Shown in pieces: positions 1 to 11,307 of a stretch of 64,000 nucleotides of DNA. The number at the start of each line of letters is the position of its first letter. The stretch's first letter is position 1. The stretch lies in assembly GCA_030220185.1 (NCBI GenBank), contig JASPKZ010007428.1:250501-314500 (forward strand). Direction: 5' to 3'. The translations under genes were made by a program, and so were the position numbers. Source of the DNA: Diploptera punctata (taxonomy: Eukaryota; Arthropoda; Insecta; Blattodea; Blaberidae). The notes under the pieces were generated by a model, which did not search any database, was not told where the DNA came from, and was given only the letters and a program-made list of their open reading frames with translations.

Positions 1-2352
1 AAATACACCTGGACGTCCCCAGATGGAGAAACTCGGAACCAGATAGATCATGTATTAGTGGATAAACGCTGGCACAGTAGCATAATCGATGTTAAATCAG
101 TTAGAGGGACAAACTGCAATTCGGATCATCATCTGGTCAGAGTGAAAATCAGACAACGGCTATCGCTTATGAGAGGAACAAATGCTAAAGATGATTCTGT
201 AAAATTTGAATTAAAAAACTTGAAAAATGATGAAATGCGGCAAGAATACCAAATCAAAATTGCTAATAGATTTGAAGTACTGGAATCTTCCGATGACAAT
301 GTGGCAAACGAAGAAGAAACTGATATAAATAAAGAATGGGAGGCTATAAGAGATACTATTAAATTGTCAGCATCAGAAAGTGTTGGTTGTTTAAAAAAGA
401 GGCAAAACAAGAAATGGTTTGATGAGGAATGTGCCGACATTGTAAAGAAAAGAAAGCTAGCAAAAATGAAATGGTTACACGAGCCAAATGAGGTAAATTT
501 AGAGCAATTGGGTAGTATTAGACGGGAAACCACCAAGCTACTAAAGAGTAAAAAGAGGGAATATTTGAGAGAGAAGATTAATGATCTTGAAATGAATGCA
601 AAAAATAGGAACATTAGAGAATTATATCAGGGAATTAGCATAGAGAAGAAAGGGTTTCAGGCTAGAACAAACATAATTCGGAATGAAAATGGGGATATGA
701 TTGCAGATTCCAGGAGTATATTAAATAGATGGAAAAGTTACTTTAATCAGCTATTAAATGTACATACAGAACAGGACATTGAGGAGGATAATTTACAGAC
801 AGCAGAAATGCTAGTCGCAGAGCCAAGTGCATTAGAGGTTGAAATGGCGATTGAAAAATTGAAGATGTATAAAGCATCAGGTTCAGATGAGATCCCAGCA
901 GAACTGATAAAATCAGGGGGAGAAAAATTGATGGACAAGATACGCTGGTTGCTTAGTATGATTTGGGAAAAAGAAGCTCTTCCAGATGAATGGAAGGAAT
1001 CAATTATCGTACCAATTTATAAGAAAGGAGATAAAACTGATTGCAACAACTACAGGGGCATCTCATTACTTTCAACTTCGTACAAAATTCTAACAAATAT
1101 ATTAGTAAGCAGACTTACTCCCTATATTGATGACATTGTAGGAGATCATCAATGTGCATTTAGAAGAAACAGGTCTACAACAGATCAGATTTTTAGTATA
1201 AGACAAATTTTTGAAAAGAAATGGGAATATAATGGTACTGTACATCAACTGTATGTAGACTTCAAAAAAGCATATGATTCAATTAAGAGGGAGAAGTTAT
1301 ATAGTATCCTGCTGGAGTTCGGAATTCCTAAAAAGTTAGTTAGACTTATACGAATGTGTCTAAATGGCACAAAGAGTAGGGTGCGTGTAGGCAAACAGTT
1401 TTCGGACACTTTTGAAAACCAGAATGGGTTGAAGCAAGGAGATGCACTATCTCCTCTACTATTTAATTTTGTACTAGAGCATGCCATTAAATCTTTAGAG
1501 AATGAGGATGGCTTACAACTCAATGGTATTAATAAGCTGTTAGTTTATGCTGATGATGTAGTATTGTTTGCCGATAGCGAGGAGATACTAAAGGACAACA
1601 CGCACACACTATTGAGTAACACTAAGAAATTAGGACTGGAAGTAAATATCAGTAAAACTAAATATATGGTCACACATAGAAATCCATTAAATAATGGAAA
1701 TGGACAGCTAATGACAAATGAGGGAAATTTTGAGGAAGTGGCTGAATTCAAATACCTAGGAACAATAATCACAAATAGGAATGAGATGCACAAAGAAATT
1801 AAACATAGGCTCAATTCTGGAAATGCATGCTATTATGCATTGCAGAGACTCTTGATGTCCCAACTCCTTTCAAAAAACGTTAAACTGAAAATATATAAAA
1901 CAATTATTCTACCAGTTATATTATATGGGTGCGAAACATGGACTCTTACTTTAAGAGAGGAAAGGAGATTACAAGTATTTGAGAATAAAGTACTTAGGAA
2001 AATTTTTGGACCAAAGAGAGATGAACAGACAGGTGAATGGAGAAGACTACATAACAATGAACTACATGGTCTTTACAGGAAGCCAGATATAATAAGAACA
2101 GTTAAGTCTCGTAGACTGCGATGGGCAGGACATGTTGCACGTATGGGGAATGAAAGACTTGCATGGAAGCTTCTTGTAGGAAAGCCAGAGGGAAAACGCC
2201 CAGTTGGTAGACCAAGAATGAGGTGGGAGAATAACATTAACTATGATTTGAGGGAAGTAGATTATACAGGGAATGATTGGAAAGCATTAGCTCAGGATAG
2301 GGATGTATGGAGAGCTTATGTCCGTGCGGCCATGAACCTACGGGTTCGATAG
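1..2352 (+). CDS. RTE-type LINE (family A, copy 1): end of endonuclease plus complete reverse transcriptase, intact frame
   Basis: The frame is open from base 1 to the TAG at 2350-2352, so the element is cut by the window edge. The first codons are the C-terminal end of an AP-type endonuclease, with IDHVLVDK and the SDHH motif near base 121. The reverse transcriptase follows: fingers with the RNRSTTDQ motif, palm motif A VDFKKAYDS (catalytic Asp codon at 1258), motif B NGLKQGDALSP near 1420, motif C YADD at 1546-1557, and motif E EFKYLGTII. The C-terminal end has the zinc-knuckle-like CETWTL, then GHVARM and GRPRMRW, typical of RTE-clade LINEs. It would nick target DNA and reverse-transcribe its own RNA. 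No stop or frameshift is visible, unlike the other long copies here. There is no natural start codon in view because the N-terminus lies upstream. Confidence 0.93.
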   Translation, partial: KYTWTSPDGETRNQIDHVLVDKRWHSSIIDVKSVRGTNCNSDHHLVRVKIRQRLSLMRGTNAKDDSVKFELKNLKNDEMRQEYQIKIANRFEVLESSDDNVANEEETDINKEWEAIRDTIKLSASESVGCLKKRQNKKWFDEECADIVKKRKLAKMKWLHEPNEVNLEQLGSIRRETTKLLKSKKREYLREKINDLEMNAKNRNIRELYQGISIEKKGFQARTNIIRNENGDMIADSRSILNRWKSYFNQLLNVHTEQDIEEDNLQTAEMLVAEPSALEVEMAIEKLKMYKASGSDEIPAELIKSGGEKLMDKIRWLLSMIWEKEALPDEWKESIIVPIYKKGDKTDCNNYRGISLLSTSYKILTNILVSRLTPYIDDIVGDHQCAFRRNRSTTDQIFSIRQIFEKKWEYNGTVHQLYVDFKKAYDSIKREKLYSILLEFGIPKKLVRLIRMCLNGTKSRVRVGKQFSDTFENQNGLKQGDALSPLLFNFVLEHAIKSLENEDGLQLNGINKLLVYADDVVLFADSEEILKDNTHTLLSNTKKLGLEVNISKTKYMVTHRNPLNNGNGQLMTNEGNFEEVAEFKYLGTIITNRNEMHKEIKHRLNSGNACYYALQRLLMSQLLSKNVKLKIYKTIILPVILYGCETWTLTLREERRLQVFENKVLRKIFGPKRDEQTGEWRRLHNNELHGLYRKPDIIRTVKSRRLRWAGHVARMGNERLAWKLLVGKPEGKRPVGRPRMRWENNINYDLREVDYTGNDWKALAQDRDVWRAYVRAAMNLRVR

Positions 2353-2381
2353 TACCAGTGAGTAAGTAAGTAAGTAAGTAA
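2353..2381 (+). repeat. 3' tail of LINE A copy 1, (GTAA)n
   Basis: After the stop codon and about five bases comes a run of GTAA units. The same tail, in full or decayed form, follows the coding end in the copies ending at 46341 and 63346 and, in reverse complement, in several minus-strand copies. It marks the true 3' end of the family. Short simple-repeat tails instead of poly(A) are usual for RTE LINEs. Confidence 0.85.
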
Positions 2382-2382
2382 T

Positions 2383-3334
2383 ACAAGAATGGCGTACACA
2401 GAAAACAATTATTAAATGTAATCAACCAATCATATTAGGAAGAAGAAAATTGAAGACTTTTTGCCTAGCATATGCTGATGATCTAGCAATCTTAACCCGT
2501 GACGTTATAACAGCACAAAAACAGATTGAATTATTAAATGACATTGCAGAGAAAGTTGGTCTGCAGATTTCTTTTGAAAAAACGGAATTTATTTCATGCA
2601 ATAAACAAGCACCAAAATACTGGGAACCAAATATGGAAAAATTAAACGAGTTTCACAATTTAAATACCTTGGTGAAATAATTCAAGAAAATGGAATTCAA
2701 ACTAAAACCAATAAAAGTATATGCCAAAAAATGGAAACAGCATTTAGGCTTACTCACGACACTTAAAATAAAAAATGCATATCTTTTATATACAAAATTA
2801 CGACACTATAACACTGTAATTGAACCAGAGTGCCTCTGTGGAGTAGAAACATTAATTTTGAACAGAAAAAAAGATATCGAGAATAAAGTGAAAAAGAATG
2901 CCGAATTATAAGAAAAGTTTTAGGTCCACAAATCATAGGTGAAGCATTTAGACTCATAAGTAAAAAGGAAATAAAAATATATATAGACATTCATAGTGCT
3001 ATTGGAAAACGGAGTTTAAAATTTTATGGCCATATTAAACGAATGAACTCAAATAGGCTTACAAAACAGATAATGGAATTCTACGAAAAACAGAATTAAA
3101 GTTCCTGTGGATACTATGAAGTGGATTTATGAAGTCAAAAAGGACTTAAAATTGGCAGGAATTACTAAAGAAGATATCCCAAACAGAGATATATTTAGAA
3201 TTAAGGTGAATAAGTGGCAAGGTGACCAAGAGGACAAACCGAAGAAAAAAAATGGAACAACTTGGACAGATGATAGAAAACAAGCTCATAGCAAAAGAAT
3301 GAAAGAAATTTGGGCTCAAAGGAAACGCCTCTAA
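2383..3334 (+). pseudogene. Decayed LINE, second family (RT palm to C-terminus)
   Basis: Reading frames on the plus strand give, in order: a YADDLAILTRD motif C near 2468; a GLQISFEKTEF stretch; FKYLGEII with a frameshift near 2665; a thumb-like region with CGVETLIL near 2840; a GHIKRM motif near 3030 in a third frame; and a final open stretch 3107-3334 ending HSKRMKEIWAQRKRL. The sequence is clearly distinct from family A. The last 75 codons, with TWTDDRKQAHSKRMKEIW, form a basic tail family A lacks. At least three frame changes show the copy is dead. It starts right after the tail of LINE A copy 1, so it is probably the older sequence into which, or beside which, that copy inserted. Confidence 0.7.
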
Positions 3335-3394
3335 GTACTTTGCGTAGTCCTACATGGGCTCATCCGCAATAAAAAAAAAGTTATAATAATGATA

Positions 3395-3834
3395 TTAAAT
3401 GAACACTACAAGCAAAGAAAACAAAAGAAACACTGCTAAAGTTATATAACGTAATGGCAGTCCCCATTGTGACATGTAGATCAGAGAATTGGGCAATGAA
3501 TAGATCCGACAGAACATTACTAGAAACATCAGAGATGAAGTTGCAGGATATACTCTAAGAGACCACATTCCTAGTGAAACAATTAGGCAAGAACTCAAAA
3601 TGTTTAATCTTAATGAAAAATACAAAACTATAAACACAAATGGCATGAATATATTTTAAGATTGGATTCTTATAGGCTAAGAAAACAAGCACTTCTGTAC
3701 TAACCTCAAGGCTCTAAAGATGTGGGACGTCCTAGAAGGTGATGGGAAGGTGAATTCTGAGAGCGGAACAGGCCGATGGCCTACCATGAAGATGATGATG
3801 GTAATGATGATGATGATGATGATGATGATGATAA
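3395..3834 (+). pseudogene. Decayed LINE 3' end, third family, with (GAT)n tail
   Basis: Conceptual translation with frameshifts gives a thumb region (YNVMAVPIVTCRSENWAMN) near 3440, ETSEMKLQDIL near 3525, a stretch like IRQELKMFNLNEK near 3580, and GSKDVGRPRR followed by stops near 3711-3745. The frame then runs RNRPMAYHEDDDG into the GATGAT array. GRP followed by an acidic, microsatellite-encoded end is typical of RTE-like LINEs in insects. The copy is truncated at its 5' end and carries several stops. Confidence 0.6.
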
Positions 3835-3850
3835 TAATAATATTAATAAT
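3784..3850. repeat. GAT/AAT trinucleotide array between two converging LINE ends
   Basis: The array runs as GATGATGAT then AATAATAAT. It is the 3' tail of the plus-strand LINE ending here and also lies at the 3' end of the minus-strand LINE beginning at 3851, so two LINEs meet tail to tail on one array. Confidence 0.8.
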
Positions 3851-4935
3851 AACCTATCTATCTTCGGGTTTTTACAGCTGCTGCCGTCTTCCCGTGCCAA
3901 ACCTCCAAAGCCTACGATCTTAGGAATCTTCAATGCTTAGCCCTCTAGCTTGCATTACTGTTTTCATGTATTCCTTCGATTTTAGTTGTGGTCTCCCTCT
4001 TTTCTTCTTTCTGTTCGGATACCATTCATATAGTTGCTTCGGCCATCGCTCATATTCGATTCATAAAACATGTCCTAACCACTTTAATTCCTTCTCCTCA
4101 ATTCTTTCAATAATGCTTTCTTCTGCTTCCATGATGTTTCTAATTTCCATATTTTTCTGACATGTTCTAATTTAGACTTTCTGGCACTTCTGCGTAAATA
4201 ATCCATTTCTAGAGCTATTATTCTATTCTTGTAGTACTTGTTGATTGTCCATACCACACTTCCATATATTGCAACAGATTCCACCAATGTTTTACCAATA
4301 TATTTTTTTGTGTCTTTCCAAATATGCTTATCCCACCATATGGAATTTAACGATGATATTATTTTGATACTCAATTCAATTCTATGTTGTATGTTCTCTT
4401 TGCCTATACCATCAATGTTATCCATAATTATTCTCACATATTTAGTTTGTTTTACTTGCGTTATTTGGATTCCTTCTTCCAATTTAAAATTTTCTTTCAT
4501 TGCTATTTATTGCCAGATATTCTGCTTTTTGTAAATTTATTGTGAGACCCCATGATTCATATATGTTTTTCAACCTTTTTATCATGAATTCCATATCAAA
4601 TTAGTCCTGCGCTAAAACTAGTTGATCATCGGCAAATTGTAATGTCAGCAAAAATGTTGCCTATTGGGATACCCATACCTTTGCAACTTTGTCTCCATTT
4701 CATTAATATAAATTCTACATAAATATTAAATAAAATTCGTGATAGACTGCACCCTTGTTTCAATCCCTTTGTGGTTTTTATAGGATTAGATATTATATTT
4801 CCAATTTTAACATAAGCCGAGTTATCTTTATAAATTTATTTAATAAATTCTATTAGGTTTCTATCAATATTGTATTTATCTAATACTTCCCATAATTTGT
4901 TCCTCGGAATTGAGTCATAAGCTTTATCTAAATAT
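3851..4935 (-). pseudogene. Decayed LINE, fourth family (RT to C-terminus), minus strand
   Basis: On the minus strand the order is DKAYDSIPRNKLWEVL (RT motif A region, about 4935-4880), a degenerate motif C region near 4640, an open stretch 4500-4084 with VAIYGSVVWTINKYYKN (thumb) and YLRRSARKSKLEHVRKI, then across a frame change GHVL near 4070 and NRKKKRGRPQLKSKEYMK near 4000, ending RLWRFGTGRRQ near 3870. The GRP motif and final WRFGTGRR-type tail are characteristic of RTE-like LINE ends. It is truncated at motif A, where a second LINE tail abuts at 4936. Stops and frameshifts make it inactive. Confidence 0.75.
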
Positions 4936-5573
4936 AATAATAATAATAATAACAATAATAATAATAATAATAATAATAATGTTTTATTTATTCTGGCAGA
5001 GTTAAGGCCTTCATTTCCCCTCAACCTGCACAAATATTAGAAATACATATTTACACTACAGATTATATATGTTAATAATATGAAGAGTTAAATTTGCTGT
5101 GTACATTTCATGTACAAACAACATTATTATATAAACATAATAATGATAATAATAATGATAATAATAATAATAATAATTATAATAATATTATTAATAGAAA
5201 TATTACAAGTAAAACGAGAAACACCATTTAATAACACATATACCTTAACGAGGTAATGGTCAGGCCAAGGTTAGAGCAAATATAAATTTAGATTTATTTT
5301 AAAGAATTCTAACGTCCGGCAGTTCCAAATTTCCTGACATAGGGGATTCCGGTTGCGAGAATTGGAAATAATATTTGATGTGGAGTGATGGGATATCCTA
5401 TGTTGCGATATTTTAAGTAGGAGGTTATGTTTTGATCGTGTGTTTGAATTATGGTTGAAGGATAGATAGTGGAAACGAGAGGCTATATAATTGGGAGTTG
5501 AGGTATGTAGAATCTTAAATAAGAGAACTAGACTCTGTAATATTCTTCTATATTTAAGATAGAGCCACGACAA
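4936..5573 (-). mobile_element. 5'-truncated Jockey/CR1-type LINE 3' end with (ATT)n tail
   Basis: Minus-strand bases 5573-5271 encode about 100 residues with LVLLFKILHTSTPNYIASRF at the start, and NPLCQEIWNCRTLEFFKINL followed by NLYLL at the end. This matches the general C-terminal layout of Jockey/CR1 LINEs (…LFK…TP.Y….FK..L..Y). A 3' untranslated part follows down to 4981, whose minus-strand end CTGCCAGAATAAATAAA runs directly into an (ATT)n array at 4980-4936. The array is therefore the LINE tail. The element abuts motif A of the neighbouring minus-strand LINE, so it probably inserted into it. Confidence 0.6.
5138..5186. repeat. AAT-rich trinucleotide array
   Basis: Imperfect (AAT)n with TGATAA interruptions, lying inside the presumed 3' untranslated part of the Jockey/CR1-type fragment. 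Confidence 0.7.
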
Positions 5574-7239
5574 TTCGTGGAAAAATGGAGAAACGTGATA
5601 ATGTTTTCTGGATTCTTTTATAATGGATCAAACATCACGGGTCACATGTCATAAATTTGAGGCACGTAATGAATACTCAATCCTAAAAGAAGAGGTATCG
5701 GTGTAACATTCGTCGGCTCTTTCACCCACAGATGTGAATTGCTCTCAACTATGGCTGTTAAAAGCTAAGTTAAATAAAATTACTTTGTTAACATTTGAAA
5801 GAAGGCCTAATTAAAAAAATAATTTATTTAATACGGTCTCCACACAAATCACTGATAATAAATTAAATTAAAAAAAAAATTTAATAGTGAATATTTTGAT
5901 TTAACTCATGAATAGTTAATGCATTGAAGATAAACGAAATTAATTTTTAACGGAGGTCAACTGCATCATCTCTAAGTGTTGTAACACTTGATATTAAGTA
6001 TTATAATTGTTTATATCCAACATGTAATATCTTGTTTATATGTAAAGTAGGAAAACTCCCACAGAGAAATGGAATATATGGGAAGAGAAGGGTAACTGCA
6101 GATATATCTTCATGTTTTGAATGCCATGCGACGGTCGGAAAGTGTTGATATTATTAAGGGGAATGACAAGTCTCCTCATTTGTCACTTTTTAGTGGACAC
6201 TGCACGGAACGCTTATCACTTATATTTAATGCATTACGAGGGGTCAGGAATTACAGGAAATCACGGAATTGAAACTGAGTAAGCTGTAACAGTAATTAGT
6301 TAATAGCTTTACTTCCACGCGAAGGACACCTACCATTCTCCATTCAATTTTTATAATACGATATAAAGATTACAGGGTGTATAGAATGTGGCAAGGCATT
6401 CACTCAGCCTCTTATTTCAGATAAGTACTTTCATCAAAGGTGCATAATTTATGAACCCGTAATTATTATCAGAAGTAGGGCATATTTATATTTAAATGAA
6501 TTGTAATTAAAATAGGAATTCAATAGTAACAAAATTAAAATGATATAACCTACCACAAAATAATTTAATAAGCAATAAATAAAACACTAGTATCAAGCAA
6601 TTAGTGCCAGTCATAGACCTGGACCCTTGCTATTGTAGCGAACGAAGCTAGTAAACATCATACAATGGAACCGTAAGCCCTTACTCAATGGGGAAAAATG
6701 CTGCAGTTTCCTTTGTTAAGAGTACTTACAAGGCTGCACTATTATCAACTTGCTATAACAATGTTAGCCCAAAAACTTCATACAAAAGGCTGGGAAGTCA
6801 CAAACAAAGAATTGGATTTTCCTAGGTAACTTGTGGAAAGAGTTATCCCCAAACCAATTTTAACTAGTACATGTCGCTAGCAGCGGGTGACTTCTTTAGC
6901 GGGATAAGGTAGATGGCTACAAAGAAAGCCGCCCTATATTAAAAATAACTCTTATTTGGTCAACCCTGGAAATATTATATTATGAGGCAACTAATTTAAA
7001 GGGGGGGGACGAGGCCACAAACGTCTAAGTTTAACACCCCCGATAACGCCCTTAAGATATAATTTACCAATCAAAATTAGTGTAACTTATAAACTTTTGT
7101 GAGACGCTAAGACTTTTGGTGGAAGGGACTAATGCCGGCCCACTCAGAAACAATAAATATTTTTACTTAGCGAAAACGAGTGTTAGTGGACAGTCAGTTG
7201 GGTAGTCAGTAGCGACTAGCGAGTGTGCCGGTGCGGGGC
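5574..7239. other. Unassigned AT-rich sequence
   Basis: I find no convincing open frame, LINE motif, tRNA-like head or TIR. A run of eight or more G lies near 7003-7010. Confidence 0.5.
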
Positions 7240-7326
7240 ACATCGCTTTATATAAGTTACATAGCTTTTTATAAGCTACATCGCTTTGTATAAGTTACAT
7301 CGCTTTGTATATGTTACATCGCTTGG
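7240..7326. repeat. 19-bp tandem repeat, about 4.5 units
   Basis: Units begin at 7240, 7259, 7278 and 7297, with a partial unit at 7316. The consensus is ACATCGCTTTGTATAAGTT. Units differ by 1 to 4 bases, and units 3 and 4 differ by one. Confidence 0.9.
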
Positions 7327-7671
7327 TAGAGTGTTATAACCATTATTAGTTCTGACCCACCAACAGCCTTCGCGTCAAATCGTCGTCTAATACGACAAAT
7401 GTAAACAACGAGTAAAAATAAAAGTGCATCGATCAATTACACCGGGCCTACTGTTTTTTCCCCAAGTGAACATCCTTTCTTACGGATTCCCGAGAGTTAA
7501 GTCCATTGTTCTACCGAAACCTGAACCCAACTAGTCCGGAGCACAATTGTCCATGTACCTTATCCTTGGACGTAATAAAAACATCACTCCGACTACAATC
7601 CTTGTTCAAGAAACAATACTGGCAATGGTTAGTACACTACACAGGGCGGTAAACTTATCATTTTTCAAAAT
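7327..7671. other. Unassigned sequence
   Basis: No gene or repeat that I recognise; moderately GC-rich compared with its surroundings. Confidence 0.4.
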
Positions 7672-8160
7672 GTGATCTTCTTCTTCCTCCTTCCAAGTAT
7701 TAGGCCAAGGCCTGTTACGACCCTATAGAAAAATTTTCCCTCCAGCGTTTCATAGGACGGCCCAGTGATCTTCGTCCTCTTGGTATATAATTATAAACAG
7801 CTTTGGGGATCCGATTTGAACTCCTTCTTTCTAGATGATTTTTCCAATTTAGTTGGCACTGTTTAATATATTCCAAAATTGGCGTAGTCTTCTATTATTT
7901 TAAGATATCGGTGTTCCTTTTCCGATCCCATCTGGTGTAACCCGCTGTTCTGCGCATGAATCTCATTTCACAAGCCGTTATTCTGCTTGCATGTTGTCCT
8001 TTTAGTTTCGATGCTTCACTACCATAGGTCAACACTGGTCTGGCCGAAGTGTTATATAAACGTAATCTGGTGTTTTTTTTGTACAAGGAATGGTTTCATA
8101 ACTTGATTAATAATTCCCCAAACTTTTATTATAACTAGTCATTTTTTCAGGGATATCCTT
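7672..8160 (-). pseudogene. LINE family C, 3' fragment, minus strand
   Basis: Minus-strand 8086-7895 encodes YNTSARPVLTYGSEASKL, then EMRFMRRTAGYTRWDRKRN. Further down, with a frame change and stops, come the LKIIEDYANFGIY-like region and a GRTKITGPS-like remnant of GRP..RW near 7760. The same order of motifs occurs in the copies at 20262-20800 (minus) and 22203-22660 (plus), so this is a repeated family, RTE-like in layout (thumb YGSEAW, then GRP). The copy is 5'-truncated before the RT palm and carries stops. Confidence 0.75.
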
Positions 8161-8413
8161 TTCATCCCAGGTAGATAGATAATATCCTCAGGGGTCCTCA
8201 TCTTGGGGATGTGTGGATGGCGACCACAAGGTGCCCAAGCTGAGCAAAACATTTCTTCCACTTACTTGTGTTTAGCACTCTTTTAACGTTACTGTCTAGC
8301 CTCTCTTGGTTAACTCTTGTATTTTCGACCCCGAAGCTATTAAGGAATCCGAGGGCTAGGGAGTCTTTCCTTTCTTCCATCTCTTCTTTCCTTTATTTTC
8401 TTTCCTTCTCCAG

Positions 8414-8523
8414 AAAAGCCTGACCAGAGGCTATAAGATGGCAGCCCCATCACTGGTCTTGCCTTCCTTTGGCCAGCAACCAATCGAAGGGACTATTATT
8501 ATGCTTTCAAGTCTTATACGAGA
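8414..8523 (+). repeat. 110-bp dispersed repeat, copy 1
   Basis: It matches 50245-50354 over 110 bases with about four substitutions and no gaps. Both copies end at the same base (…CTTATACGAGA) before the sequences diverge. No coding motif or tRNA-like head is visible. Confidence 0.85.
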
Positions 8524-10654
8524 ATTTCCCGGAAGGATCTAACTCATGACGACCAAAATGTGATCTGTATCCGGAAATTCAAGTTTAGGGCGCTGTAAAA
8601 GACCATAGTTTGATAACTGTTCAGATATAGTTAATGGTGTTGGTTCCACGTTTCATTAATGAACCCAACAACGTTGTTGCAATATTACACTTCTCATTAG
8701 GCTGAGAACCAAGAATATGGAGGGAAATAAATCTTGCGCTGGAAAGTTAAGGCGCAGTTCGTCAATCCACTTCTATTGATGCCTAATGGATTGCATCACT
8801 ACTCATTAGTACACTAAAAATCTGAAGATATTTTGGCGCCATCTGTGCTTAAATCATACATTTCCGGATGTGGATTCTCTCTTAATGTTTATCAGTTTAT
8901 CATCCCGTCCAACATACTAAACTTTGTCGGTGTTATTTTTATACACATTTTATTTTCTCTAGGGACAATCTATAGGCCTATTTAACTTCGAAGAGTTCGT
9001 GATTTTTATTGCATATTCCTACGAATTGTAGGAGAACGTATTGTGTTAAATTTGGCGAGGAAACGTTGCCCAGAATTAAACATATTAATTGTGTAATAAG
9101 ATTGAGTATAATCTCCCAGTTAACATAATTCAACATCCCTCAATGCTTGGTAGATAAGTCATCTTGCGTCAAGTGGACCGCTTTGTCGATGGACCATCAA
9201 GTGAAAACACAGTTGCCCAATTATTTATTGATACAACTATCAAGAACTCTCAATATTTCACGAAATTAATATAACGTATAACCATTCAATGGTATGTCTA
9301 AATGTAAACATAATACTCACGATGTCATACGACCTTCATATCTGTCGTATATTACACATTGTCAATGTATGTTTGTTTATTGAAAGGGGGAGATTTCAAA
9401 TATTATTTTAAAACATATCAAAATGTTACATACTACATCCCTCTACAACACTTGGAATAAAATTATATGCACTGAAGTTTTTACAAGGTATCCGAATTAA
9501 GGAAGTACGTAACTAGAATATAATACATTTTTAACATTTAGTTATTTATTTCTTTATTCTGATTGGGCGTGCAGGCTGCCTTGAGCACGACGCCTTAAAA
9601 TATATATTGGGCTATCCTAGCGTTATGGATAAATGGAAGGAAGACTACTCTGAGGTGTCATGTGCGTTGTAAATCAACTTCCGGGCCCGACACACCAGGT
9701 CATGACCCGTACCGCCATTTGTAGATAGGGTCCGCGTGGATGACTACAGCCCTCCCTTTGGCCCATCTGCACTTTTTTAGTACTCAGGCTCCGAGTCATG
9801 AGCCTTCACCCTCATGGGTCACCCACTAGATCCCCGTAATCATAACACACCTATGGTTGACAATCAAACTATTTTTCCTAACATCAAATGAGTTTAAGGG
9901 TGATATGAAACAATTGAATGCGGAATAAAATTTCTTCAAGGAGCTAGAAGGATTAATGGAGATTTTTGATAGGACCTAATTGGGAAACGGGATAACCCCA
10001 AGGAAATCTCGAAATATCCCGGTATAACCCATCAGGATATCCCTCTTGAATCGCCAGGTCTGGAAACAGGTATCCCGGTAGGGATACTGCGTGCTAGTTG
10101 CGCGTATAACGAGACGCCCATTCTAAGCTTAATGTAGATTCCTTGCAGAATATGTTGGCCACTTCTGAATTATATTAAAAACCTTATTCTCAGCTTTTGT
10201 ACGACGGTAATGTGTTCTACCTGGACGAGATAAAAAGTGGTGAATTTAGGAAATAGAAAATAGCATCTGGACGACGAACATAAATTATATATTATTGTAA
10301 AAAAAGGCGTGTTTACTTGAGATGAGAGTGGTAAGTTATATCGAACTTCACAGAAGCATAACATGTCAGGATAATAAAATAGCTCAGCTCTGTAGGCCTA
10401 AAGATTGGTTGGAAACTATAACAAAAATAGTATACCATACATTAATGAAAATATTCTTCTTGTAAGCCCTTGTTTACCTCAACGAGATTCAGGCGCTCTT
10501 CTCTTACAGGGAATAATCTGAACCACACTAATTTAGTTACACTTGTTTTCGTGGTCAGCGTTCCGTCTCATAGTGACATCTAGGAAACCAATGTAGTACT
10601 AGGACGGGAAAATTCGTTAAATTTTGCTTAGATGCCTTTTTATTCAGACTTAAG
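8524..10654. other. Unassigned sequence with a GC-richer block
   Basis: No gene supported. A block at about 9560-9850 is clearly GC-richer than its surroundings and has no long open frame. Another short patch near 9970-10090 repeats ATCCCGGTA-like words. TAGGCCTA occurs at 8973 and 10393. Confidence 0.45.
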
Positions 10655-10825
10655 TATCTTTTACGAGTCTGAAAATCTTCAGATTCGGGACACACGGCTT
10701 AAAGTCCCTCCCGGAGGCTTGCTCCTTGGAATTTTCCATCCTAAAACATCCATCGACCACGGCCGGATTTGAACCCGCGACCCACGGGACCAGAGCGAGG
10801 AGCATAAGTCCACCGCCGCCACATT
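10655..10825 (-). mobile_element. tRNA-derived SINE, family 1, minus strand
   Basis: Read on the minus strand, a tRNA-like head near 10825-10755 contains a B-box-like GGGTTCAAATCCGGC. The body has TTCCAAGGAGCAAG and a CTCCGGGAGGGACTT core, then the CCCGAATCTGAAGATTTTC segment. The same order recurs at 27475, 37625, 49985 and 58350. A Pol III-type internal promoter head is the family's hallmark. It would need LINE machinery to move. Confidence 0.8.
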
Positions 10826-11307
10826 TACGAAAATCACTTTTAAAATAATGATTGAATTTAGCATTTCCTTTAAACATCCAAAAATGTTTAATATTATATT
10901 TGTAATCGAAATGACAGAATCATTGTGAGCATACTTACAGAAAATATATTTATGAAGCAGACTGAATTGTAATGACATGGTCAAAATCATAACAGTCGAT
11001 GCTGACGGACTAGAGGTCATCAAGTGCACTTGCGGTTAAGAATTTCCCGAGTTCATTCTACACCGCGGTCGATGGAGTTTTAAGGGCGCAAAAGTCCTGA
11101 TATAGTTTCATTCGGAAGCGAAATAAATTCGAGGTTCCCGTGCTGTATATTTACGACGGGTAAAACACTATCGAGTCTGAAATAAAAGGCCTCTGGCGAG
11201 ATTTGTCCATTATTTCATGCCGAGTTTTGAATTGATAGAATGACAAAGTGAGTTTTATAGAGCGTCGATGGATAATGTTCTAATTAAATTAATAATATTA
11301 ATTAATA
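10826..11307. other. Unassigned AT-rich sequence
   Basis: Nothing recognisable apart from AT-rich sequence ending in an ATTAAT-rich patch just before the LINE fragment. Confidence 0.4.

Noticed and set aside
129..2425. Minus-strand frames opposite LINE A copy 1
   Set aside because: They are antisense shadows of the intact reverse transcriptase frame.
7240..7326. CRISPR array
   Set aside because: The units are directly adjacent with no unique spacers, and the sequence is eukaryotic.
9560..9850. CpG island or promoter
   Set aside because: The block is GC-richer than its surroundings, but few CpGs cluster and no gene start is seen nearby.
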